A stretch of 54,174 bases of DNA from Desulfobacterales bacterium (GTDB taxonomy: Bacteria > Desulfobacterota > Desulfobacteria > Desulfobacterales > JAHEIW01), in assembly GCA_030145015.1 (NCBI GenBank), contig JAQYWI010000011.1, positions 2,437 through 56,610 on the forward strand, read 5' to 3'. Below the pieces are notes generated by a model, which saw only the letters and a list, made by a program, of their open reading frames with translations, searched no databases and was not told the origin of the DNA. Made by a program: the position numbers and the translations under genes. Below, one piece after another: positions 1-8,040 of the stretch (its first letter is position 1; every line of letters starts with the position of its first letter).

Positions 1-168
1 GGAAAAGATCTTGTGGCACCGCCGCGAAAGCAGGCGGAAAACAGAGAAAACAAACGTTTTCCTACAGCCTTGGGAGGCTCCTGCCTACTCGAAAAGCTTG
101 AAGGCTAATAGGTTAGAAAGCTATACTGTCCTGAAAGCTCAGAAGTTTTTAAGCCTCCAAGCTTTCCA

Positions 169-284
169 GCTTCCCAGCTTCAAGCATTTACTATGAGCCA
201 TGAGCTATCAGCTATGAGCTAATATTGCTTCCCAGCTTCAAGCATTTACTATGAGCTTTGAGCAATCAGCTACGAGCTAAATGG
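169..284. repeat. Tandem 58-bp direct repeat upstream of dctQ
   Basis: Two adjacent copies of a 58-bp unit (169-226 and 227-284). The first 30 bases of each copy are identical (169-198 and 227-256), and the rest differ at a few places. Within each unit the word ATGAGC/ATGAGCT recurs. The preceding DNA (about 97-168) is built from related words such as AAAGCT and CAGCTT. It ends 16 bp before the dctQ start. I see no convincing gene in 1-300; a short open frame at 11-196 runs through the repeat and looks fortuitous. Confidence 0.85.
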
Positions 285-300
285 TTAAACCGGGCCGATT

Positions 301-798
301 ATGTTAGATAAATTCGAAAAATTCAATAGAAAGATTAGCGAAGGGGTTGAATGGATCGGATTCGCTGCGCTTTTTTTGATAGTCGTTCTGACCTGTGTGG
401 ATGTGGTGGGTGCCAAAGTTTTTCGCGCCCCCGTTTTCGGCGCCCTGGATGTCGTGATTCTGGCCCAGTTGATTGCGGTTTCTTGTGCGGTTGCAATCGC
501 GCTTATCATGGGCAGACACGTTCAGGTGGAGTTCTTCGTCATGCTCCTGCCAAAGCGCCTCCAGTCCGGCATTGATTGTATTGTCAATTTTCTGGGCCTG
601 GGCCTTTTCAGCGTAATTGTGTGGCGGCTTTTCGCATACGGGTATGGCATGCAGATCGGCGGAGAGGAATCTATGACCGCAAGGATCCCCCTGGCTCCCT
701 TTGCCTATGCCGCTGCCGTCGGCCTTATTCCGGTCTGTTTGATTTACTTGCAAAAACTATTAACCTCCATCGTAAAAACAGTAAAAAATGAGTCCTGA
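301..798 (+). CDS. dctQ: TRAP transporter small permease (DctQ family)
   Basis: Small membrane subunit of a tripartite ATP-independent periplasmic transporter, which takes up organic acids using an ion gradient. The 165-residue product has the four hydrophobic segments usual for DctQ (roughly residues 17-37, 50-70, 90-110 and 130-150). It also has the family pattern of a charged amphipathic start followed by a first helix ending in VDVVGAKVFRAP. The length is normal. It overlaps the following dctM by 11 bp, so the two are translationally coupled. The binding protein DctP that completes the system is not in the window and probably lies just left of position 1. The substrate cannot be told from the permease. 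Confidence 0.9.
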   Translation: MLDKFEKFNRKISEGVEWIGFAALFLIVVLTCVDVVGAKVFRAPVFGALDVVILAQLIAVSCAVAIALIMGRHVQVEFFVMLLPKRLQSGIDCIVNFLGLGLFSVIVWRLFAYGYGMQIGGEESMTARIPLAPFAYAAAVGLIPVCLIYLQKLLTSIVKTVKNES

Positions 799-2092
799 GA
801 CAACCGGTATTGTCGGCATCGCTGTTCTCCTGTTCCTGTTCTTGCTCAGAATGCCCGTTGGTTTTGCCATGGCATTGGTCGGGGTGAGCGGTTTTGCCTA
901 TCTGAGCGGTTTTGAATCGGCACTGGCGCTGCTGGCACAGGACATCTACGATACGTTCTCTTCTTATCCGCTTTCCGTCATCCCCCTGTTTATTCTGATG
1001 GGGTCTTTCGCGTTCGCCTCGGGTATCAGCCAGAGATTATACCGAACCACCCATGCCTGGGTGGGCCAATTTCGCGGCGGACTGACCATCGCTACCGTTC
1101 TGGCCTGCTCCGGTTTCGCGGCCATCTGCGGTTCGACGGCCGCAACTGCTGCCACCATGGGGAAAATCGCGCTTCCGGAAATGCGAAAATACAAATACGA
1201 TAATACCCTGGCTACCGGGTGCGTGGCAGCTGCCGGGACGCTGGGTGTTATGATCCCGCCGAGTACGGTCCTGATTGTTTACGGGATTCTGGTGGAGGAG
1301 TCCATCGGAAAACTTTTTGTCGCCGGTATCCTTCCGGGAGTACTCCTCAGTCTGGCTTTTGTTGCCACGGTGGCCTTGCTGTGTTTCCGCAATCCCGAAC
1401 TTGGCCCTCCCGGGCCGTCTACCACCTGGAAAGAAAAGATCAGGGCAACAGGCGGTATCGTCGAAGCGGTCATTCTTTTTTGCCTGGCCATCGGGGGGTT
1501 GTTTCTGGGATGGTTCAGCCCCACCCAGGCGGGCGCCATCGGCGCGGGGGGGGCATTGATCATCGGCCTGGCCAGAAGAAAGCTGAGCTGGAAAACCTTT
1601 TTCGAGGCCGGCAAGGAAGGGCTGCAAACCGGCTGTATGGTTTTATTCATCATCACCGGAGCGGTGGTGTTTGGGCATTTTATGGCCATGTCCACGATCC
1701 CTTTCATGCTGGCGGATTGGGTTGGGAGCCTTCCTGTTGACCGCATGGTGGTCATCGCCATCATTATTTTTATCTACTTTCTCGGCGGCTTTTTTATGGA
1801 CTCCATGGCACTGATCGTGGTGACGGTCCCCATCTTTTTTCCGGTTGTGCAGAAACTGGGTTTCGACCCCATCTGGTTCGGGGTTATGATGGTTCTGATT
1901 TCCGAGATGGGCGTCATCACACCGCCCGTAGGCGTAAATGTATTTGTGATCAAAGGGATTGCGCCGGATGTGCCCCTTTTTGTTATCTTCAGAGGGATCT
2001 TGCCCTTTCTGGCGGCTCTGATTATTGTGACCATTATAATTTTATTTGTACCGCAGATTGCAACCTTTTTGCCTAGTCTCGTCAAATTCTAA
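788..2092 (+). CDS. dctM: TRAP transporter large permease (DctM family)
   Basis: Large membrane subunit that forms the transport path of the TRAP carrier with DctQ. The 434 residues form about 12 hydrophobic segments. The typical DctM landmarks are present: an early LLFLFLLRMPVGFAMA helix, the small-residue loop ICGSTAATAATMG near residues 115-127, and a proline-rich MIPPSTVLIVYG stretch just after it. A second, symmetry-related ITPPVGVNVFV motif lies near residues 379-389. The start overlaps the end of dctQ. After it there are 80 bp with no clear terminator before a PaaK-like ligase, so the importer may share a transcript with the ligase and the methyltransferase pair, which would make the imported compound their substrate. 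That link is inference. Confidence 0.92.
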   Translation: MSPETTGIVGIAVLLFLFLLRMPVGFAMALVGVSGFAYLSGFESALALLAQDIYDTFSSYPLSVIPLFILMGSFAFASGISQRLYRTTHAWVGQFRGGLTIATVLACSGFAAICGSTAATAATMGKIALPEMRKYKYDNTLATGCVAAAGTLGVMIPPSTVLIVYGILVEESIGKLFVAGILPGVLLSLAFVATVALLCFRNPELGPPGPSTTWKEKIRATGGIVEAVILFCLAIGGLFLGWFSPTQAGAIGAGGALIIGLARRKLSWKTFFEAGKEGLQTGCMVLFIITGAVVFGHFMAMSTIPFMLADWVGSLPVDRMVVIAIIIFIYFLGGFFMDSMALIVVTVPIFFPVVQKLGFDPIWFGVMMVLISEMGVITPPVGVNVFVIKGIAPDVPLFVIFRGILPFLAALIIVTIIILFVPQIATFLPSLVKF

Positions 2093-2172
2093 AACTGATT
2101 TATAAATCCCATCTAATTTAGCTCAATCAATTTCCGATTATCGAAGCGTAATCTCTTATTGGGTAGAACAAA

Positions 2173-3579
2173 ATGGATCGAAAAAGGATTGCAAAAGAGT
2201 ACAACTTCTTTTTGAAAGACCTGGAGACACTGTCCGTCGGGGATTTAAAAAAACTTCAGTTTGAAAAGACCCGGAAAACCCTGGAACGGGCCTATCATAA
2301 AAGTGCATTTTATCGGCAGCGTTTTGATAAAGCCAGGGTCAAACCGGATGATTTTAAGACCCTTGAGCACATAGCTCGATTTCCATTTATCGATAAGCAG
2401 GATTTAATCAAAGACCAGGAAGAAAATCCGCCTTTTGGCAGCCGGGTTTGTGTTCCACCGGAAAAAATCCGGCGCATCAATTTGACCAGCGGCACCTCCG
2501 GTATGGGCCAGGAAGTCCACTGCCACGAGGAGGAATCCATCCGGGCAGCCAATGCATCCACAGCCTGCCATTTTGCGGCCATCGGTTTGAAGGAAGGGGA
2601 TTTATCTGCGGTCCTTTATCCTTTAGGCACCATGACCGGCGGCATGCTTTCCTATGAAGGGCTGCGAATTTTTGGCGCCACGCCGTTAGCCCTGGCCGTG
2701 TTCAATACCAACCAAAAAATCGACACGATGAAACGCTTCGATGTTCATCATATTTTAACCACACCGGCCTATTTATCACGAATTACCTCCATCTGTCTGG
2801 AGCAGGGTTTAACGCCGCGCGAGACGTTTCCGCGATTAAAAGGGATTACCCTTTCGACCGAACCTTTTCCGGTGGCCTGGGCGCTTAAAATGGAAGACAT
2901 ATGGGATGCCGTGATCCATGATATTTACGGTTCAACCCAGCTGAATTTAAACTATGCCATCACCTGCAAATACGGCGCGGTTCCGGATGGACAATTCGGA
3001 TTTTATCATCTGGCCGACTATTTCGCCCTGGTCGAGATTCTGGATAAAGATTCAAATCAGCCTGTGGCAGACGGCGAATGGGGGGAGCCGGTGGTAACCA
3101 CCTTTTCGCGCAGCGCCATGCCGCTGGTCCGGTTTCGTTCAAACGATCGGGTGCGGCGGCTGCCCCATGATCTGTGCGATTGCGGCAGGACTTCGCTGGC
3201 ATTGTGGGAGGTCGGTACCGTGGCCCGTTACGACGACATGATTAAAATCAAAGCCACCAATGTCTGGCCGCAAACCGTCGATGATGCCGTTTTTTCTTTT
3301 GAAGAGATCGAGGAGTATAACGGCCGTGTGTTTATTGATGAAAGCGGCCGGGAAATTGCGAGAGTGAGTTTCGAATTTAAGAAGGCGAGTTTGGATGATA
3401 AAGCCAAAAACATCATTCTTGATAGGCTGGCCGGAAAAATAAAAGAGATGACCCAGGTCAGGATGCAACTTGAAGAGGTGCCTCACGGCAGTCTGCCGCG
3501 CTTTGAATACAAAGTGCGTCGCTGGACGGACGAGAGAATTAAAGGATTAGAGCGGGTAAAATATATCGAAAAAAGTTAA
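2173..3579 (+). CDS. Phenylacetate-CoA ligase family (PaaK-like) AMP-forming ligase
   Basis: Adenylate-forming enzyme that activates a carboxylic acid, typically aromatic, to its CoA thioester with ATP. The 468-residue protein has the nucleotide-binding loop TSGTSG at residues 105-110 and an acyl-adenylate region with YGSTQLN. The PaaK-type PLVRFRSNDRV segment follows, then a CDCGR motif, then the C-terminal domain ending in LPRFEYKVRRW. Length and order fit the PaaK family (about 430-470 residues). The nearby DctQM importer and the methyltransferase/corrinoid pair downstream suggest it acts on an imported acid. The exact substrate is unknown; it is only distantly like the second PaaK protein of this window (47648-48976). 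Confidence 0.85.
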   Translation: MDRKRIAKEYNFFLKDLETLSVGDLKKLQFEKTRKTLERAYHKSAFYRQRFDKARVKPDDFKTLEHIARFPFIDKQDLIKDQEENPPFGSRVCVPPEKIRRINLTSGTSGMGQEVHCHEEESIRAANASTACHFAAIGLKEGDLSAVLYPLGTMTGGMLSYEGLRIFGATPLALAVFNTNQKIDTMKRFDVHHILTTPAYLSRITSICLEQGLTPRETFPRLKGITLSTEPFPVAWALKMEDIWDAVIHDIYGSTQLNLNYAITCKYGAVPDGQFGFYHLADYFALVEILDKDSNQPVADGEWGEPVVTTFSRSAMPLVRFRSNDRVRRLPHDLCDCGRTSLALWEVGTVARYDDMIKIKATNVWPQTVDDAVFSFEEIEEYNGRVFIDESGREIARVSFEFKKASLDDKAKNIILDRLAGKIKEMTQVRMQLEEVPHGSLPRFEYKVRRWTDERIKGLERVKYIEKS

Positions 3580-3641
3580 TACTGTATTTTTTAAAATTGA
3601 TCTGCTATCAAAGTTAATCTGATCGAAAGGAAAATAAGAAG

Positions 3642-4985
3642 ATGAAAGCTAGATGGTTGGAACCCGCCGCAGATGCGGATGAAAAACAAGAAGCCCGGTT
3701 TGAAACCTGGCTCTCCGGCGAAGGTATTTCTTTTGCGAGTCCTGAAGCTAAAGAAGATTATAAAGCCAGGGTTACCCTGATAAAGGATGCGATTCAGCTC
3801 AAAAGGACTCCCGCGAGAATACCCATATGTCCTTCAGCCGGATTCTTTCCGATTCAATATGCCGGTGTCAGCATGTACGACGCCATGTATGATTACGATG
3901 CGCTGACGCGGGCCTGGGAAAAATACTGCAGCGATCTCACGCCGGATGCCTACAACGCCCCCACAACGGTCGTACCCGGCAAAGTATTGGAAATTTTAGA
4001 TTTAAAGCTCGGGCGCTGGCCCGGGCACGGTGTATCTGAAGAAAGCGAATTCCAGTACGTGGAAAAAGAGTATATGAAAGGTGATGAGTATGAGGATTTG
4101 ATCGATGATCCCACCGGTTTTTTTATGAGCACCTTTTTCCCGCGCATATTGGGCACCTTAAAACCGCTGCAAAAGATGCCGCTGTTTCCCCCGGTCAATG
4201 AAATCCCTTTAATTATGCCGGCATTATTCCCATTTGGCGATGAAGAAGTCCAGACTGCCTTCAGCAACCTGGCAAAAGCCGGTGAAGAAGCCATCCGCTG
4301 GCGGGACGCGGTGCGCCGGTTAAGCGGAACCATAATCGGCAGGGGTTACCCGGCCTTTTCAGGCGGATTTACCAAGGCGCCTTTCGATGTGATCGGCGAT
4401 TGCCTCAGGGGCACCCGCGAAATCTTGATGGACATGTACCGGCATCCGGATGAACTGATAGAAGCCTGTGAAAGGATAACGCCCTTTATGATCAAAGCCG
4501 GCGTGGCGGCATGCAAAGCCACCGGCCATATCATGCCGTTTATCCCCCTGCACAAAGGGGCCGACGGCTTCATGTCCGACGAGCAGTTTCAGACCTTTTA
4601 CTGGCCGACCCTCAGAAAAGTCATCATCGGGCTGGTGGACGCAGGCGTTGTCCCGCAGCTGTTTGCCGAAGGTGGATATAATCAGCGCCTCGAAGTGATT
4701 AGCGATGTCCCCAAAGGAAAAGTTGTCTGGTGGTTTGACCTTACGGATATGGCCCGGGCCAAAGAGATCGTTGGGCCGACGGCCTGTATTGCCGGTAATG
4801 TGCCCCTGTCTTTGCTTTGCACCGCATCGCCCGATGATGTCAAAGACTATTGCAAGGAGCTTATCGATGTGGCCGGCAAGGACGGTGGTTTTATCTTTTC
4901 CACCGGGGCCGGCATGCAGGGATCCAGGCCCGAAAATGTGAAGGCCATGATTGATTTTTCAAAAGATTACGGAATTTATAAATAA
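3642..4985 (+). CDS. Uroporphyrinogen-decarboxylase (URO-D) family methyltransferase
   Basis: Member of the URO-D superfamily, which besides haem synthesis includes corrinoid-dependent methyltransferases. The 447-residue protein keeps the family's C-terminal landmarks: a VPQLFAEGGYN strand near residue 340 and IAGNVPLSLL some 40 residues later. It is longer than haem-pathway URO-D (about 350) because of an N-terminal extension of about 50 residues. The H-x-C zinc motif seen in MtaA/MtbA-type methyltransferases is not visible; a Glu-containing FAEGG stands at the equivalent strand. The corrinoid-binding protein starts 31 bp downstream, which argues for methyl transfer rather than haem synthesis. 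No activating protein or second methyltransferase is seen nearby. The methyl donor is unknown. Confidence 0.8.
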   Translation: MKARWLEPAADADEKQEARFETWLSGEGISFASPEAKEDYKARVTLIKDAIQLKRTPARIPICPSAGFFPIQYAGVSMYDAMYDYDALTRAWEKYCSDLTPDAYNAPTTVVPGKVLEILDLKLGRWPGHGVSEESEFQYVEKEYMKGDEYEDLIDDPTGFFMSTFFPRILGTLKPLQKMPLFPPVNEIPLIMPALFPFGDEEVQTAFSNLAKAGEEAIRWRDAVRRLSGTIIGRGYPAFSGGFTKAPFDVIGDCLRGTREILMDMYRHPDELIEACERITPFMIKAGVAACKATGHIMPFIPLHKGADGFMSDEQFQTFYWPTLRKVIIGLVDAGVVPQLFAEGGYNQRLEVISDVPKGKVVWWFDLTDMARAKEIVGPTACIAGNVPLSLLCTASPDDVKDYCKELIDVAGKDGGFIFSTGAGMQGSRPENVKAMIDFSKDYGIYK

Positions 4986-5016
4986 TATCGGTGGTATGAA
5001 AATGAGGAGATAAGCG

Positions 5017-5655
5017 ATGTCGAATGAATTAGTTGATGCCATGACCCAAATGCGCGAGCAGGACGCCATAGATCTGGCAAATAAAATGCTCGATAGCGGG
5101 CAGGACCCGTTGAAGGTTTTAGAATTCTGCCGTGAGGCCCTTGAAATTGTCGGCAAGCGATTCGAAGAGGGAAAATATTTTCTCCCGGAATTAATAATGG
5201 CCGGTGAAATGTTAAAAAAGATATCAAAAATAGCAAAGCCCTATATCAAGCAAGAATCCAGCGAAAAGGCCGCAGCCATCGGTAAGGTGGTTATTGGCTC
5301 GGTAAAGGGCGACATCCACGACATCGGTAAGGACATCGTGGTATTTTTACTGGACATCAATGGTTTTGAAGTTCATGACCTGGGCGTTGACGTGCCGGCA
5401 GAGAAGTTTGTCGAGGCCATCAAGGCGGAGCAACCGGAGGTTGTGGGTATGAGTGCACTGCTAACGACGGCCTTTGAGTCTATGAAAAACACGATTGAGG
5501 TTATCAAAGAAGCGGGACTGCGAGACCAGGTTAAGATCATGATTGGCGGCGGCGCGGTTGACGAAAAGGTGGGGGCCTATGCCGGTGCGGATGCCTATGG
5601 GCCTGATGCCGTAGCTGCCGTAAGTTTATCGAAAGAGTGGATCGGAGCAAAATAG
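5017..5655 (+). CDS. Corrinoid (B12)-binding methyltransferase protein
   Basis: Cobamide carrier of the MtaC/MtbC/MetH type that accepts and passes on a methyl group. The 212 residues comprise an N-terminal helical cap (about 1-88) and a Rossmann-like B12 domain (about 90-212). The signature D99-x-H101-x-x-G104 (sequence GDIHDIGKD) supplies the lower cobalt ligand His101. A GMSALLTT segment and an MIGGGAV loop later contact the cofactor. A GAGGAG-like ribosome site precedes the ATG. It closely follows the URO-D-family gene, its likely partner. The length is typical of free-standing corrinoid proteins. Confidence 0.92.
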   Translation: MSNELVDAMTQMREQDAIDLANKMLDSGQDPLKVLEFCREALEIVGKRFEEGKYFLPELIMAGEMLKKISKIAKPYIKQESSEKAAAIGKVVIGSVKGDIHDIGKDIVVFLLDINGFEVHDLGVDVPAEKFVEAIKAEQPEVVGMSALLTTAFESMKNTIEVIKEAGLRDQVKIMIGGGAVDEKVGAYAGADAYGPDAVAAVSLSKEWIGAK

Positions 5656-5898
5656 CCATTCTGAAAATGGCGGCAATTAATCTAAATTATATATTTTCTA
5701 CTTTTCGAATTCGCTCCATGGTTTTGTTATTTTCAATCAGTTAAGCCGGGCTGCTTTTAGAAACCAGCCAAGCTGACCTGTCTGTCGCCGGTATCACCTG
5801 TCGCCCCCGGAATAAGCCGGCAAGGACCCCTCTCCCTGCTTTGACCCCGCCTTGGCTATGATCCCAGGGCCTTAGATGTGGTTGTGAAATCACTTCTA

Positions 5899-6744
5899 CT
5901 AATATTCATAAAATCCACGGCCGGACTTTCTTCCCAGCAGACCCGCCAAAACCCGCTTTTTCAATAACGGATGGGGTTTATACTGGTCACCGAAATCCCG
6001 CGCCATTGTCTCCATACCATGCATCGCAATTTCAGCCCCGACCAGATCCAGCAACTTGCAGGGGCCCATGGGATGACCGGCACACAATTCCATTGCTTTG
6101 TCGATATCTTCCGGGCGATTCCCCTCCTGAACCATCTTGACCGCTTCGTTCATCAAGACGTCCAGCAGGCGGCTGACAATAAAGCCGGCATAATCAACCG
6201 CCACGATGGGCTCTTTTCCGAGGCTTTTGACATAGCCCATTGTCGTATTTAAAGTTTCGTCGGAGGTCAACTGGCCGCAAATAATTTCGACACCTTTCAT
6301 CAGCGGAACCGGGTTCATGAAATGAATACCGACAAAATTCTGGCCGCGATCGGTGACACTGGCTATTTCGGTAATCGGCAGGGCAGATGTGTTTGAAGCC
6401 AGGATGGCCTCGGGTTTAGAGAGTTCATCCAGTTTCTTAAATAGTTCGTGTTTGATCGCAAGATTTTCAAAAACCGCTTCGACGATCAAATCAGCATTTT
6501 CACAAGCCTTTTTCAAATCAGTTGTAAATTGGATGCGCGATAAAGCGGCCTCGGCCTCCTCCGGTTTAATTTTTCCTTTGCCGGCAAACTTTTCCAAACT
6601 GTTTTTGATACCGGACCCGGCTCTTTCGAGCGCTTCCTTGCTGATATCCTGAATCACAATATTGTAACCCGCCGTAGCACTTACCTGGGCGATACCACTT
6701 CCCATAATACCGGACCCAATAATACCGATGTTTTTAATGCTCAT
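5899..6744 (-). CDS. hbd: 3-hydroxyacyl-CoA (3-hydroxybutyryl-CoA) dehydrogenase
   Basis: NAD-dependent oxidation of 3-hydroxyacyl-CoA to 3-ketoacyl-CoA. The 281-residue protein has the N-terminal dinucleotide fold with GSGIMGSG at residues 10-17. The active-site HFMNPVP motif lies near residue 141, with SNTSALPI before it. The C-terminal dimerisation domain ends in GRKSGRGFYEY. Length and motifs match single-domain Hbd/PaaH enzymes. It is the last gene of a - strand group with the CoA-ligase pair and a broken enoyl-CoA hydratase, so it is a beta-oxidation step whose local partner has decayed. The 243-bp convergent gap to the corrinoid gene holds only a weak hairpin at 5655-5671. Confidence 0.93.
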   Translation of the reverse strand: MSIKNIGIIGSGIMGSGIAQVSATAGYNIVIQDISKEALERAGSGIKNSLEKFAGKGKIKPEEAEAALSRIQFTTDLKKACENADLIVEAVFENLAIKHELFKKLDELSKPEAILASNTSALPITEIASVTDRGQNFVGIHFMNPVPLMKGVEIICGQLTSDETLNTTMGYVKSLGKEPIVAVDYAGFIVSRLLDVLMNEAVKMVQEGNRPEDIDKAMELCAGHPMGPCKLLDLVGAEIAMHGMETMARDFGDQYKPHPLLKKRVLAGLLGRKSGRGFYEY

Positions 6745-6801
6745 TTCTGTCCTTCCTTTCCAATTCTGGTTGAAAACTGCAACAAATGGGGCAAACCTCC
6801 A

Positions 6802-7140
6802 CTATCTGCCCTTAAAGACAGCCTTTCGCTTTTCCATGAAAGCCGCCATTCCCTCCTTCTGGTCCTCGGTTCCAAAGAGCATACAAAAAAGTTCCTGCTC
6901 GATCTGCAATCCTTCCTTATTTTCGATGTCAGCGCCGGCGGCAAATGCTTTTTCGTTTCCCGTCAAAACGACAACCCGGATGCCATCATTACCTTCACAA
7001 ACCTCAACGGCTGTTTCAAGTTCTTTTAATACATCCGGATTTACGGCATTCAGTTTTTCGGGCCGATTAAATTGAATCCGGCCGACACCGTCTTCGATTT
7101 TAAATATCGGTCTGTCTAAAGAGTGGATCCGTGCAGAATA
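6802..7140 (-). pseudogene. Enoyl-CoA hydratase (crotonase) remnant with internal deletion
   Basis: Translating the - strand gives the beginning of a crotonase (PIFKIEDG, then FNRPEKLNAV and the oxyanion-hole strand AFAAGADIE). It is fused directly and in frame to the end of one (KEGLQIEQELF, then TEDQKEGMAAF and KRKAVFKGR before a stop at 6802-6804). From PIFK (codon at 7110) to the stop there are only about 102 residues against about 260 in the family. Roughly 150 central residues, including the second half of the active site with the catalytic glutamates, are missing. No ATG, GTG or TTG start is in frame between the upstream gene's stop and PIFK. It lies between genes for the next beta-oxidation step and a CoA ligase, as an intact hydratase would. 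An assembly collapse is the alternative. Confidence 0.8.
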
Positions 7141-7142
7141 AC

Positions 7143-8039
7143 TTAGGCCATGGTGTTTTGTAATATGGGAATGATATCATTAAAATTCTCAGCGACATGG
7201 CAACCGGCATCTTTGAGTGCTGCCATCTTGATGGACGGCTTGCCAGAATCGCCCTCGATGATGGAAGCCGCATGCCCGAAAACGGTGCCTTCCGGCATCT
7301 CTTCCACGAATCTTCCGGCGATATAGGCGATCAAAGGTTTTGTAAAACCTTTATTGTTGACGAACTCTGCGACATCTTCCTCGTAGCGGGTCCCCGGTTC
7401 TCCCCACATGACAACCGTTTTTGTTATGGGGTCATCCTCGAACATGCTCAAAATCTTTTTTGGTGGCGAGCCGATGAAGGCATCTCCGCCGATACTGACG
7501 CACGTGGTTACGCCGAAGCCCGCCTGTTTTACCATCCAGGCGCACTCGGCCGTCATTCCGCCGCTGCGTGAAATAATCCCGACGCTTCCGGAAACAAAGC
7601 AGCGTTCCGCGTTGTCACCGCCAATTGCACCCAGTTTCACTTTATCCGCGGGGGTGATGACACCCACCGAATTCGGGCCGATGATCGTACAGTTATTCTG
7701 CTTGGCAGCTGATAGGAACCGGACCGCGTCCTGTTGCGGAATTCTTTCGGTCATGATGATAATTAGCGCAATGCCATTCCCGATGGCCTCCATGACCGCA
7801 TCGTAAGCAAAAGCAGGCGGGACGTAAACAACAGACGTGTTTATTTCAAATTCTTTGCATGCGCGTTTCAAGGTATCAAATACAGGGACGCCTTCAACGT
7901 TCCGGCCTTCTTTGCCCGGGGTAACCCCGGCCATGATTTTTGTTCCGTATGCCAGGGCATGTTGGGTCACCATGGATGCCTCTCTACCCGTTATACCCTG
8001 GATCACGATTTTTGAATTTTTGTCCACCAATATTGCCAT
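7143..8039 (-). CDS. sucD: Succinyl-CoA-ligase-like alpha subunit (SucD family)
   Basis: CoA-binding and phosphohistidine subunit of an NDP-forming acyl-CoA ligase. I take the ATG at 8037-8039 (MAILVDKNSK), one base after the beta-subunit stop; an upstream in-frame ATG would add 14 basic residues overlapping the beta gene. The 298 residues show the early GITGREASM nucleotide/CoA loop, IISRSGGMTAE near residues 155-165, and the active-site GHAASII with His256. The stretch MWGEPGTRYEED differs from the usual IGEIGG of true succinyl-CoA synthetases, so the acid activated may be something other than succinate. It is translationally coupled to the beta subunit. Confidence 0.88.
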   Translation of the reverse strand: MAILVDKNSKIVIQGITGREASMVTQHALAYGTKIMAGVTPGKEGRNVEGVPVFDTLKRACKEFEINTSVVYVPPAFAYDAVMEAIGNGIALIIIMTERIPQQDAVRFLSAAKQNNCTIIGPNSVGVITPADKVKLGAIGGDNAERCFVSGSVGIISRSGGMTAECAWMVKQAGFGVTTCVSIGGDAFIGSPPKKILSMFEDDPITKTVVMWGEPGTRYEEDVAEFVNNKGFTKPLIAYIAGRFVEEMPEGTVFGHAASIIEGDSGKPSIKMAALKDAGCHVAENFNDIIPILQNTMA

Positions 8040-8040
8040 T

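Noticed and set aside
11..196. Open frame of 61 codons at the left edge
   Set aside because: It runs into the 58-bp tandem repeat, has no ribosome site, and its translation resembles no protein.
6728..7075. 115-codon open frame on the + strand
   Set aside because: It is the opposite-strand shadow of the enoyl-CoA hydratase remnant, whose - strand translation matches crotonases.
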